A stretch of 22,002 nucleotides of DNA from JBBDWJ01 sp040902925. GTDB taxonomy: Bacteria > Acidobacteriota > Terriglobia > Bryobacterales > UBA6623. Where the stretch lies: positions 1-22,002 of the forward strand of contig JBBDWJ010000203.1 of assembly GCA_040902925.1 (NCBI GenBank), written 5' to 3'. Shown here in pieces: positions 1 through 7,151 of the stretch (the stretch's first letter is position 1; the number at the start of each line of letters is the position of its first letter). The translations under genes were made by a program, and so were the position numbers. The notes beneath the pieces were generated by a model. That model ran no database searches. It saw only the letters and a list, made by a program, of their open reading frames with translations, and was not told the origin of the DNA.

Positions 1-368
1 GTATGCACGCTCTGGATGAGCAAACACTCGGCGCCGGCGCCGGTCTCGGTGACCAACCGACAGTCGAGTGTGGCGCGCTCGCCGGGAAACTGACGCACCA
101 GGATCGGCCGGCCTTCCGCCCCCCGCAACCGGCTGGCGAGAGTACGCTCCAGAGTGTAGATGCCGCCGCGAAGCCAGATTACGTCGCCAGGATTCACGGC
201 CGCAGGGTGCGCGAGCGCGGTTTCGATGTTCCAGGGATCAGTGACCGTTCCCTGAGCTGCGGCATGGCCGTAAGGGGCCGCGAAGAAATCGGCGCCCAAA
301 GCCGCGGACGCCGCGATCAGGGCGGACACAGCAACAACGGCAGTATGCAAGCGAAGCCGGGGGACCAA
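1..368 (-). CDS. Exported right-handed beta-helix (pectate-lyase-like) protein, N-terminal part
   Basis: This reading frame is open on the minus strand and leaves the window at base 1, so only about 122 N-terminal residues are visible. From the chosen TTG the protein begins MVPRLRLHTAVVAV followed by an Ala-rich hydrophobic stretch, a typical Sec signal peptide. The mature part reads DFFAAPYGHAAAQGT, then DPWNIETALAHPAAV, PGDVIWLRGGIYT and GRPILVRQFPGERATLD. That order (AP-G, a TALAHP-like segment, PGD-I-LRGG-Y, then PI-VR-PGE-A-LD) is what I know from the first coils of secreted parallel beta-helix proteins of the pectate lyase/polysaccharide lyase fold. Substrate is unknown. The start is uncertain: no ATG is in frame, the frame stays open upstream to another TTG near 455, and TTG 368 is preferred because it puts the signal peptide at the N-terminus behind a GGAAAA stretch. 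Confidence 0.62.
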   Translation of the reverse strand, partial: MVPRLRLHTAVVAVSALIAASAALGADFFAAPYGHAAAQGTVTDPWNIETALAHPAAVNPGDVIWLRGGIYTLERTLASRLRGAEGRPILVRQFPGERATLDCRLVTETGAGAECLLIQSVH

Positions 369-685
369 CGCTTTTCCAATCGCCTCCCGTAGCCGGGGAG
401 GCAGGATTCCGATTCGAGGCGGTCGGGTTAGACCGATCTTAACCCGGGTCTGCAAAAGGAAACCACACCCGGGTCTTTATTCGGAGGCTAGGTTTGTGAA
501 CTTTATACACTGCCGTGAAACGGCTTACTCTTGGTGCGAGTCTTTTGTTCAGGCCAGTACAATTAATTGAGCTTGGTTATTCAGGTAATGATTAGGCCTG
601 GTAGCACAGGCCCGTGCGGGAAAGCCGCAAACCCTTCTGGGTCCAAACATTCAAGGATCCGTCGATCGATCCCCTCGGAGAAACA
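369..685. other. Divergent intergenic region with structured leader
   Basis: This 317-base spacer separates the minus-strand beta-helix gene from the plus-strand nuclease-fold gene. Its central part (about 480-600) is clearly more AT-rich than the flanks, as expected of a promoter region, but I could not pick a convincing -35/-10 pair. Several stems can form on the plus strand: CAGGCC 550-555 with GGCCTG 595-600, TGCGG-GAAAG-CCGCA at 615-629, and ACCC-TTCT-GGGT at 631-642. The last two lie just before the ribosome binding site of the next gene. No known riboswitch consensus was recognised. Confidence 0.4.
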
Positions 686-2293
686 ATGATTGCAGCTCGC
701 TGTGTTGTAGCCGTTCTAACGCTCGGTCTATTTCCCGGCGCAGGGGCGGCTGTTGCGGCCGACGAAGCCTATGTTCGCTATCAGGAGCCGGAGCTTTTCT
801 CCTACGAGGAACTGGTAGCCCTGGTCAAAACCGACGAGATGGAAGAGCAGCTCGCCCAGAAGCTCACTACCCTGCGTACAACACCGTTCCTCAGCAACGA
901 GGCGCACTATCGCGGGGCGCAGCCTCATCGGCCTAATATCGAAGGCCTCGGCGCTTCGCTGCGCGTCGTGATGTGGAACATCGAGCGCGGTTTTACGCTC
1001 GACTCGATCAAGGCTTTGTTCACCGACACGAATGCCTTTTTGAAAGCCCAAGGGCAAACCGGCGGGCGGATCGACGCGAACAAGCTCTTGGAGCAGATCG
1101 AGGTGCTGCAATCCGCCGACGTGCTGGTTCTCAATGAAGTGGATTGGGGCCTCAAACGCACCGACTATCGCATTGTCGTCCGCGAGCTGGGCGAAGCCCT
1201 CAACATGAATTGGGCCTATGGCGTCGAATTCATCGAAGTCGACCCGATCACACTCGGCATCGAGCAGTTCGAGGAGATGGAAGACGAAGCGGAACGCAAG
1301 CATCTGGTCGCGGATCTACAAGTGGACCAGGACCGCCTCAAGGCGCTCCACGGCACGGCGATCCTCTCCCGCTACCCCATCGCGGAAGCGCGCCTGCGGC
1401 CTTTCGAGTACGAGGCCTACAACTGGTTTCAAGGGGAAAAACAGCGCGTCAGCCCAGTCGAGATCGGCAAGCGCGGGGTGGCCTCGCGGGTCTTCCTGGA
1501 GAAAGTGTCGCGTGAGATCCGGCGCGGCGGCCGCACCTGCCTCATCGTTACGCTTGATGTGCCGGATTTGACGGAGAAGAAACTTACTATCGTGGCGCCG
1601 CATCTCGAGAATCGTGCCGAACCAAAGGGCCGCCACCAGCAGATGGAAGAGTTGCTGCGAGACCTGCGGGGGATTGACAACCCGCTGATCCTGGCCGGAG
1701 ACCTCAACACTACGCTGAGCGACACCAGCCCCACCGACGTCAAGCGCGAGATCTATCGCCGCGTCGGCAGCTCCGAGTTTTGGGCCACCACCGGTATCAA
1801 ATACGCCACCGGCGTCGGCCTGATATACGACGTCGTCAAAGGCAGCGTGAATTTCTTCAAGAATCAGAGTGATCCGACGGCGAAGCACGTTCCGGTTATC
1901 GGCCCGAACCCGGAGTCGAAGTTGTTTAACCTGCTCGAGGATTTTCGCTTTTCCGACGGCACCACGTTTGACTTTCGCGGCGACAAGAACCGCACCATCA
2001 ACGGCACCGAGGGCACTCTCGCCAACTCCAACCAGCGCGACAGCAAGGGGTTCGCGCTCACCTACCAGGTCAACCGCACCATCGGCCCGGCCGGCAAGCT
2101 GAAGCTCGATTGGATTCTCGTCAAGCCTTACATCGAGAACGCCCGCAGTTCCCGGGAGCCGTATCGTTTCTCGCCGCATTTTGCGCGGACGATGAACGAG
2201 GTCAACTATTCGCTCGCCGAGAGGCTTTCCGACCACAATCCGATCACAGTGGACCTGCCGTTCGAAGAACCCGGCGTGTTGACAAGGAAATAG
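686..2293 (+). CDS. Exported endonuclease/exonuclease/phosphatase (EEP) superfamily protein
   Basis: A 535-residue protein of the EEP fold, a family that includes DNase I, exonuclease III, sphingomyelinases and inositol phosphatases, which cleave phosphodiesters or phosphomonoesters using Mg2+. The family signatures are all present in order: VMWNIERG (Asn98), LVLNEVDWG (Glu151, metal ligand), HGTAILSRYPI (222-232), APHLENR (His306), ILAGDLNTT (Asp339/Asn341), KLDWILV (Asp475) and the terminal SDHNPITVDL (Asp516/His517). The catalytic set looks complete. Residues 1-25 form a signal peptide ending near AVAADEA, so the enzyme probably acts outside the cytoplasm. An insertion between the GDLN and LDWI motifs (about 345-470) makes it longer than a minimal EEP domain. 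The ATG at 686 is chosen over an in-frame GTG at 614 because it follows a CGGAG ribosome binding site and places the signal peptide correctly. Substrate (nucleic acid, lipid or phosphorylated sugar) cannot be read from the sequence. Confidence 0.85.
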   Translation: MIAARCVVAVLTLGLFPGAGAAVAADEAYVRYQEPELFSYEELVALVKTDEMEEQLAQKLTTLRTTPFLSNEAHYRGAQPHRPNIEGLGASLRVVMWNIERGFTLDSIKALFTDTNAFLKAQGQTGGRIDANKLLEQIEVLQSADVLVLNEVDWGLKRTDYRIVVRELGEALNMNWAYGVEFIEVDPITLGIEQFEEMEDEAERKHLVADLQVDQDRLKALHGTAILSRYPIAEARLRPFEYEAYNWFQGEKQRVSPVEIGKRGVASRVFLEKVSREIRRGGRTCLIVTLDVPDLTEKKLTIVAPHLENRAEPKGRHQQMEELLRDLRGIDNPLILAGDLNTTLSDTSPTDVKREIYRRVGSSEFWATTGIKYATGVGLIYDVVKGSVNFFKNQSDPTAKHVPVIGPNPESKLFNLLEDFRFSDGTTFDFRGDKNRTINGTEGTLANSNQRDSKGFALTYQVNRTIGPAGKLKLDWILVKPYIENARSSREPYRFSPHFARTMNEVNYSLAERLSDHNPITVDLPFEEPGVLTRK

Positions 2294-2300
2294 GGGAATC

Positions 2301-2318
2301 CGGCCGCTCTGGCGGCCG
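2301..2318 (+). terminator. Perfect 7-bp GC hairpin after the EEP gene
   Basis: CGGCCGC (2301-2307) and GCGGCCG (2312-2318) are perfect inverted repeats around a TCTG loop, starting 8 bases after the stop codon. There is no T-tract, so it would be a non-canonical terminator or a 3' end stabiliser. A second nested hairpin, CTGCGG 2382-2387 with CCGCAG 2409-2414 enclosing CACGG-AAG-CCGTG, lies further into the same 269-base spacer. The rest of the spacer shows nothing else except a TATAGT (2466-2471) that could be a -10 box for the next gene but lacks a matching -35. Confidence 0.35.
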
Positions 2319-2562
2319 CGCCGGTCACGGATGAGAGGCTTGGCTTGCCGCGTCTGCTGCAGCGTGAACGCCGCCCCGGGACTGCGGCACGGAAGCCGTG
2401 GGGCATTCCCGCAGAGCCGCGCCGACGGCAGCCGGCCGCTCGCGCGCGCCTCCGCTCGAACGTTGTATAGTCTCTGTTTTGCCTACTGACCGGTCCGGAC
2501 CTGTGCCCGAAATCCTTTTGGCCTGAGCTGCCGCTGCCGGAGCATCCACTCACAAGAAAACC

Positions 2563-4230
2563 ATGCCTACTGGAGCAGAACTCTTCGTCGGCAGCCTGAA
2601 GAAGCTGGGGACGACCCACATCTTCACGCTGGTCGGCGATCACCTCAACGAGATCTTGCGGGTCGCCGACCGGGAAGGTTTGGAGATCATCGACACGCGG
2701 CACGAATCGGCGGCGGTTCACATGGCCGACGGCTGGGGACGCATCACGCGCACCCCGGGCATCTCGATGGTCACCGGAGCGCCGGGCCACACGAACTCGA
2801 TCACCGGCATCGCTACCGCCTTCTACACCGGCAGCCCGCTGCTGGCCATGAGCGGCATGAGCAGCTCGAAGCTCCGCGACCGCTTTGCGTTCCAGGACAT
2901 GGACCAACTGGCGCTGGTGCAGGGCATCACGAAGTACGCGGCCGTTCCCGCCGACGCGAGCCAAATTCCGTTTTACGTCCACCGCGCGTTTCTGGAGTCG
3001 ATGACCGGCCGCTCGGGGCCCACGCATTTGAGCGTCCCGGTGGACCTGCTCACGGCTCAGGTCGAGAATCACGCGCCCCTGCCGCGCGGGCCGATCCAGG
3101 TTCGCCGGCCCGCGCCGGAGCCCACCGACATGAACCGCGCGATCGATCTGCTCGAAGCCGCTGAGCGGCCCGCCGTCATCGCAGGAAGCGGCGCCTGGTG
3201 GGCGGACGCCGGTTCGGAGCTGCAGGCGTTCATCGAAAAAGCCTCGCTGCCGTTGTTTACGATTGGCCTCGCCCGCGGGCTGGTGTCCGACAGCCACCCG
3301 CTCTGCTTTGGCTACGCCGACCCCACACTGAATCGCGCCGCCGAAAAAGCCTTGCAGCAGGCGGATGTAATCCTCGTGATCGGCAAAAAGCTCGACTACC
3401 GGCTGCGGCTGGGCAGCCCGCAGCTTTTCTCTCCCGAGGCCAAGCTGATCCAGGTCGACGTTCACGGCCCTGAGCTGGGCTTGAACCGCCGGGTCGAAGT
3501 CGGCATGGTAGCGGACGCCAAGCTCGCGCTCGAAGGCCTCGTGGAGGCCCTGGAGAAGCGCCCGCGGCCCGATCGCTCGAAGTGGCTGGACGAGGTGCGT
3601 CAAACCCGCCAGGCCGCCTGGGAGGGCCTGGAAGCCATCGCCAAGAGACCTTCCGAGCCGATGCATCCCTTGACGCTGTTCCGCGAGATGCTCCCCTGGC
3701 TGAGTGAGGATTTCACATTGTGCTGGGACGGCGGCGACTTCGTCCACTGGGGGCGAGCCTATACGCCGGCCCTTAAGCCGATGCATTGGTTGCGGTTAGG
3801 CGGCCTGGCCGGGCTGGGCGTGTGCTTCCCCATCGGTCTCGCGGCTCAGATCGCCCGTCCTAACTCGCGCGCCGTGGTCATCACCGGCGACGGCTCCCTG
3901 GGGTTCTATCTGTCCGAGATGGATACGGCGGTGCGCTTCAACCTGCCCGTTATCATCATCGTGGGGAACGACGGCGGCTGGGGCATCGAGCGCGAGTTGC
4001 AACGCGGCACATACGGCGACGACAAGACCGTGGCCTGTGAGTTGCGGCGTACGCGCTACGACTTGGTGATGAAGGCGTTTGGCGGCGACGGTGAATTCGT
4101 CGAGCGGCCCGAGCAGATCCGGCCCGCCCTCGACCGCGCGCTGCGCAGCGATAAGCCCTTTCTCATCAACGTCGATATCAAGGGCCAACGATCTCCGTTT
4201 ACTGAGTATCAGTTGCGGGGCAAGAAGTAG
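2563..4230 (+). CDS. Thiamine diphosphate-dependent enzyme, acetolactate synthase/decarboxylase family
   Basis: A full-length 555-residue cytoplasmic enzyme of the pyruvate oxidase/decarboxylase superfamily, which uses ThDP to decarboxylate 2-oxo acids or acyl-CoAs and often ligates the product. The N-terminal Pyr domain carries the activating glutamate in DTRHESAAVHMADGWGR (Glu48). It is followed by GAPGHTNSITGIATAF and a central Rossmann-like domain (about 195-330, ERPAVIAGSGAWW and ADVILVIGKKLDYRL). The C-terminal PP domain has the ThDP/Mg2+ motif GDGSLGFYLSEMDTA from 442, with Asp443 and the NDGGWG end at 469-474. The reaction cannot be assigned: acetolactate synthase large subunit, oxalyl-CoA decarboxylase and benzoylformate decarboxylase share this architecture. 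No acetolactate synthase small subunit gene lies beside it, which argues against a routine ilvB. The ATG follows a poor ribosome binding site (AAGAAAA). It sits alone, with 269 and 132 bases of spacer either side. Confidence 0.85.
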   Translation: MPTGAELFVGSLKKLGTTHIFTLVGDHLNEILRVADREGLEIIDTRHESAAVHMADGWGRITRTPGISMVTGAPGHTNSITGIATAFYTGSPLLAMSGMSSSKLRDRFAFQDMDQLALVQGITKYAAVPADASQIPFYVHRAFLESMTGRSGPTHLSVPVDLLTAQVENHAPLPRGPIQVRRPAPEPTDMNRAIDLLEAAERPAVIAGSGAWWADAGSELQAFIEKASLPLFTIGLARGLVSDSHPLCFGYADPTLNRAAEKALQQADVILVIGKKLDYRLRLGSPQLFSPEAKLIQVDVHGPELGLNRRVEVGMVADAKLALEGLVEALEKRPRPDRSKWLDEVRQTRQAAWEGLEAIAKRPSEPMHPLTLFREMLPWLSEDFTLCWDGGDFVHWGRAYTPALKPMHWLRLGGLAGLGVCFPIGLAAQIARPNSRAVVITGDGSLGFYLSEMDTAVRFNLPVIIIVGNDGGWGIERELQRGTYGDDKTVACELRRTRYDLVMKAFGGDGEFVERPEQIRPALDRALRSDKPFLINVDIKGQRSPFTEYQLRGKK

Positions 4231-4362
4231 AGGTCGTAAACGCCCGCCCGTGACCGCCGGAAACCGAAACGGCCAGACCTATCCGCGCATCCAATAGGTG
4301 GGATTTCTGTAGGTTAGAATGATGCGTGGGAGGACCTGAGCTCCTCTGGGAGGTTCGACGCC

Positions 4363-5055
4363 ATGTTTTTCGACCCGCTTTATCTGTTATTTATGCTTCC
4401 GGGACTGGCCCTGTCGATGTGGGCCAGCTACCGCACCAAGTCGGCCTTCGAGAAATACTCCAAGGTTCGCTCAGGCGTCGGCCACACCGGGGCTCAAGCC
4501 GCCCGGCTCATGCTTGACCGCGCCGGACTCCACGACGTGAAGATCCAGCGTACCGGAGGCATTCTCTCGGACCACTACAACCCGATGACCCGCAGTTTGT
4601 CGCTGTCGGAGGCGGTTTACGACATACCTTCGATAGCGGCCATCGGAGTCGCAACCCATGAGGCCGGGCACGCCATCCAGCACGCCAAAAAGTACTCGCC
4701 ACTCTGGCTGCGCAGCGCGCTGGTGCCGACGGCCAACATTGGCTCGTCCGTCGGTTACATGGTGATGTTCCTGGGATTGTTCATGCAGTCCCAGAACATG
4801 GTTTTGTTGGGCGCCGTGCTGTTCTCGATGGTTCTGCTGTTCCAGATCGTCACACTGCCGGTCGAATTTGACGCCTCGAACCGCGCCAAGGAGTTGGTTG
4901 TTTCCTACGGAATCGTCACTTCGAATGAGCGAGAGGGCATAGACAGAGTCCTCAACGCGGCGGCTCTTACTTACGTCGCCGCAGCCGTCAGCACGCTTCT
5001 GACGCTGCTCTACTTCCTGATGCGGGCGGGGCTGTTGGGCGGCCGCCGCGAGTAG
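4363..5055 (+). CDS. YugP-type membrane zinc metallopeptidase
   Basis: A 230-residue polytopic membrane protein of the neutral zinc metallopeptidase family represented by Bacillus YugP. The gluzincin-like motif HEAGHAIQH supplies two zinc histidines and the catalytic glutamate, and a downstream glutamate in the PVEFDASNRAK segment is the likely third ligand. Hydrophobic segments lie at about 5-18, 117-137 and 140-160 (YMVMFLGLFMQ, VLLGAVLFSMVLLFQIVTL) and near the C-terminus (about 205-223, YVAAAVSTLLTLLYFLM). The family pattern YNP followed by LSLSEAVYD is present at 66-82. Length matches the family norm (about 220-230). The ATG has a good GGGAGG ribosome binding site about 9 bases upstream. 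A TAGAAT (4315-4320) could be a -10 box but has no matching -35. The family is thought to take part in membrane or secreted protein turnover, though its substrates are not well known. Confidence 0.93.
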   Translation: MFFDPLYLLFMLPGLALSMWASYRTKSAFEKYSKVRSGVGHTGAQAARLMLDRAGLHDVKIQRTGGILSDHYNPMTRSLSLSEAVYDIPSIAAIGVATHEAGHAIQHAKKYSPLWLRSALVPTANIGSSVGYMVMFLGLFMQSQNMVLLGAVLFSMVLLFQIVTLPVEFDASNRAKELVVSYGIVTSNEREGIDRVLNAAALTYVAAAVSTLLTLLYFLMRAGLLGGRRE

Positions 5056-5103
5056 GCTGATGTGGCCGACTAGGCCAGGATCACCTATGCGAGCGTAGCC
5101 GAC

Positions 5104-5122
5104 GGGCGCTCGCTGCGCGCCC
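5104..5122. terminator. GC hairpin between convergent genes
   Basis: GGGCGC (5104-5109) and GCGCCC (5117-5122) form a perfect 6-bp stem with a 7-base loop in the 134-base gap between two converging genes. It has no T-tract on either strand, so a bidirectional terminator role is only suggested by its position. Confidence 0.25.
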
Positions 5123-5189
5123 TGGATGGCGGGCGAAATCATTCCAATTCGGCCGCCGGGCCGATCTGCGTTAGGGCTCAAAGGGAAAA

Positions 5190-6773
5190 CTAGAGGCCGC
5201 CCTGCAACAGGAAGGTCTGTGCGGTAGGAGGCAGCATCGCCGCCTGGGCGTTCACGGGAACCAGCTCGAAGCGCAGCGCTACAGGAGCGGAGAAAGTGTC
5301 CTGCACGGACTTGATCGTTTCCAGGGTACCGTAGAGAATCAGGCCCCAGGTATCTTCGTTCCCCGCGATCGACATCTTGCGAACCAGCGCTGATTCGCCC
5401 CGCTCGGCCAGCAATCCGACACCGCCGCGGTCGAAGCGATCGTTTTGCCAAAAATCGACGCCCCAACCGTTGATCAACGTCGTGATCTGGTTATCACGCA
5501 CCCGAACCGAAATGCGGTTGAAGTCGGCGGCCGCGGCGAGTTTCGCCGGGACGGAAATGCTCGCCACGCCTTGCGCCGCATCCCGCGCGCCTTCAACGAC
5601 GGTGTAGCGCAGCAGGTCGAACGAGTTTCCGCCTTTTTCGACCAGCTTGAAGGCGTAATAGTTGTCCGTGTCAGCGGCGCGAACGACCCAGCCGACCGCT
5701 TGCGACTCGATTTTCGCCTCGAAATCCATGCGATAACTCTCGAGGTTGAGCGTGTCGCCATGCAATGACAGGCCCTGCTTTACCGCGACGTATCCGGAAT
5801 CGGTGACGCTCAGCGAGGTGCTCCCGAGCCAATGATCGAGCCCTGAGGAAAAGTCGTCAACGATGAAGAACGCCGAGCGCTCCTTGATTGGACGGCTCAG
5901 ATTGTTCGTGATCGCTACAATCGGATCCTTGACGCGCTGAACCTGACGGTTCATCCAGTTCTTCCAGGGCACGTCCAGAGTGCTCACAAACAGCGCCAGC
6001 ACGCAAACCGCAACGGCCTGCGAGAATCCGCGGCTCAGGAAGAAGTTTTCGATCGCCTGCCATGGCCGGGAGCGGCGAGACGCCCCGAACTCGCGGAACG
6101 GCATCGGAGAATCGTATACGGAGTCGTCGTCGATCGCGAGGCTTCCCACAGCGGACGAACGCTCCGCTTCCAGGTCGGCGGCGGTGTCGGCAAACTCGAG
6201 CGGCGCGGCTTGCGGACCCATATCTTCGAGCGCCGCGCGCGTGAAGTCGTGTTCCTGCTCCGCATCAGCACGGTTGGAGGCGCCCAGAGAGAACCACAAC
6301 GGATCGCGGTGAGGAATTTCCCTGGGGGGTTGAACCGGTTCGGGCAGCAGCGGCTCCAGAGCCAACGTAGCGGTCGATACCGCCGCCTCGGCCAACGCCG
6401 CTTGACCGAACAACTGGATCGGCGACAGCCCGGCTCTCAAGCCCAGGTAAGCGTCGGCCTCGGGAACTCGGAAGCTGGTGAACGTCGGCGGCTTCAGCGG
6501 CTGGCGATCCAGACTGGGCTCGACGGTGATGAATTCGACTACCGGAGCAAGTCTGTCCAATACCGAGCCGCGCAGGGGGACATGCGAAGAGCCGTTCTGC
6601 CGCGCGCTTTCCGGTGCCTCGGAGTGCGCCGCGCCATTTCCGAGGCCGGGGCGAATCCCCAGGATCGCGCGAGCGGGAGTTTCCGCTTCCGCAGTCGAGG
6701 AGAATGAAGACGCGGCGACCGAATCGCGGTCGGCCGTCCTCCTCAGCCTTCGCAATTTGCCAAGACCTAACAC
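5190..6773 (-). CDS. Unrecognised single-span membrane protein with C-terminal concanavalin-like domain
   Basis: A 527-residue protein I cannot assign to a named family. Three parts are visible. Residues 1-235 are low-complexity, rich in Ala, Pro, Ser and Glu, with no cysteines and no predicted fold. One hydrophobic segment lies at about 251-268 (SQAVAVCVLALFVSTLDVPW). Residues 303-475 look like a compact beta-rich domain (FIVDDFSSGLDHWLG, YRMDFEAKI, GWVVRAADTDNYYAFKL, VRDNQITTLINGWGVDFW, RGGVGLLAERGE). That pattern resembles the concanavalin A-like sandwich found in DUF1080 and related carbohydrate-binding or hydrolase proteins. The topology would be a cytoplasmic N-tail and an exported C-terminal domain. 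It has its own promoter (6856-6885) and lies downstream of a terminator for the gene before it, so it is probably a single-gene unit. The start is unsettled: GTG 6773 opens the long frame, but the ribosome binding site fits an out-of-frame ATG at 6793. Confidence 0.75.
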   Translation of the reverse strand: MLGLGKLRRLRRTADRDSVAASSFSSTAEAETPARAILGIRPGLGNGAAHSEAPESARQNGSSHVPLRGSVLDRLAPVVEFITVEPSLDRQPLKPPTFTSFRVPEADAYLGLRAGLSPIQLFGQAALAEAAVSTATLALEPLLPEPVQPPREIPHRDPLWFSLGASNRADAEQEHDFTRAALEDMGPQAAPLEFADTAADLEAERSSAVGSLAIDDDSVYDSPMPFREFGASRRSRPWQAIENFFLSRGFSQAVAVCVLALFVSTLDVPWKNWMNRQVQRVKDPIVAITNNLSRPIKERSAFFIVDDFSSGLDHWLGSTSLSVTDSGYVAVKQGLSLHGDTLNLESYRMDFEAKIESQAVGWVVRAADTDNYYAFKLVEKGGNSFDLLRYTVVEGARDAAQGVASISVPAKLAAAADFNRISVRVRDNQITTLINGWGVDFWQNDRFDRGGVGLLAERGESALVRKMSIAGNEDTWGLILYGTLETIKSVQDTFSAPVALRFELVPVNAQAAMLPPTAQTFLLQGGL

Positions 6774-6793
6774 GTGAGTACCGCTGTCGACAT
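6767..6793 (-). CDS. Possible 8-codon leader ORF overlapping the start of the downstream gene
   Basis: ATG at 6793 opens a short frame encoding MSTAVLTC and stopping at TAG 6769-6767, seven bases past the first base of the GTG start at 6773. It has the better ribosome binding site (GGAAAGG, 7 bases upstream), whereas the GTG has none at normal spacing. It could be a translated leader peptide coupled to the main gene. Alternatively it could be the true N-terminus of that gene, separated from it by a one-base sequencing or mutational frameshift. Confidence 0.3.
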   Translation of the reverse strand: MSTAVLTC

Positions 6794-6855
6794 TGACCGG
6801 CCTTTCCAGCGGCCGTTACCGTCCCACAATGCCGAAGCTATTCCTAGCTGGCCTC

Positions 6856-6885
6856 ATCATAGGCCCAGACCGAAGCCTGTTTCAA
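6856..6885 (-). promoter_or_regulatory. Sigma70-type promoter for the unknown membrane protein
   Basis: On the minus strand TTGAAA (6885-6880) and TATGAT (6861-6856) are separated by 18 bases. Each box matches the housekeeping consensus at 5 of 6 positions. Transcription would start near 6849, giving a leader of about 55 bases to the ATG at 6793. Confidence 0.6.
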
Positions 6886-6891
6886 TCAGGC
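6875..6891. promoter_or_regulatory. Inverted repeat overlapping the -35 box (candidate operator)
   Basis: GCCTG (6875-6879) and CAGGC (6887-6891) flank TTTCAAT, so the palindrome is centred exactly on the -35 hexamer of the promoter just described. A regulator bound here would compete with RNA polymerase. A second inverted repeat, GCTAAG/CTTAGC with an 8-base gap (6909-6928), lies just upstream and could be a further site. No regulator gene is adjacent. Confidence 0.35.
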
Positions 6892-7075
6892 AGAGGCACT
6901 ACGAACGAGCTAAGACGAACAGCTTAGCGGTGGGCCGATGGTCCCATTTTTCGGGCCGATGACAAGCACCCGTTGGTGGGACCGGCAACCGCTTGATCAT
7001 TCCGGGCGGGGTGGTTTCGCGGTCCGGTTAGAGGAAGATTTCCTAAACTCTCTTATCGCCCGTTCGCGGCAAAAC

Positions 7076-7108
7076 TTGAAAGAAAAAAACAAAGCGATGA
7101 GACTTTGT
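7076..7108 (-). terminator. Rho-independent terminator after the FG-GAP gene
   Basis: On the minus strand ACAAAG and CTTTGT form a 6-bp stem (7108-7103 with 7094-7089) around an 8-base loop, followed directly by a T-tract (TTTTTTCTTTC, 7088-7078). The stem is AT-rich and weak, but the position, about 45 bases after the stop codon, and the T-run fit an intrinsic terminator. Confidence 0.5.
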
Positions 7109-7151
7109 GCCTGGAAACTCCGCAAGCGATGGGCGGCAATTCGGAGGCCGT

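Larger units (their letters stand above)
6774..7151. other. 378-base intergenic region carrying terminator, promoter and inverted repeats
   Basis: No gene is supported here. Reading along the minus strand it holds a terminator for the FG-GAP gene (7076-7108), an inverted repeat GCTAAG 6909-6914 / CTTAGC 6923-6928, a strong-looking promoter with a palindrome over its -35 box (6856-6891), and a short leader with a GGAAAGG ribosome binding site. Two direct copies of GGGCCGATG occur near 6932 and 6955. An 11-mer GGGACCGGCAA at 6978-6988 matches the left arm of the palindrome at 10775. Confidence 0.6.

Noticed and set aside
601..650. Possible c-di-GMP or other riboswitch around GGGAAAGCCGCAAACCC
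   Set aside because: It superficially resembles the GEMM core, but the GGGACGCAAAGCC-type element and the required receptor loop are not there. It is explained by two simple hairpins.
2206..3786. Long open frame (526 codons) antisense to the ThDP enzyme gene
   Set aside because: The protein is Arg/Gly/Ala-rich without recognisable motifs and lies opposite a gene with a complete catalytic set. Long antisense frames are expected at this GC content. The same applies to antisense frames at 4471-5466, 11508-12947, 14938-16191, 19689-21131 and 20648-21910.
686..5055. A linked system of EEP nuclease, ThDP enzyme and zinc peptidase
   Set aside because: The genes share a strand but are separated by 269 and 132 bases, with a hairpin after the first, and have no functional connection that I know of.
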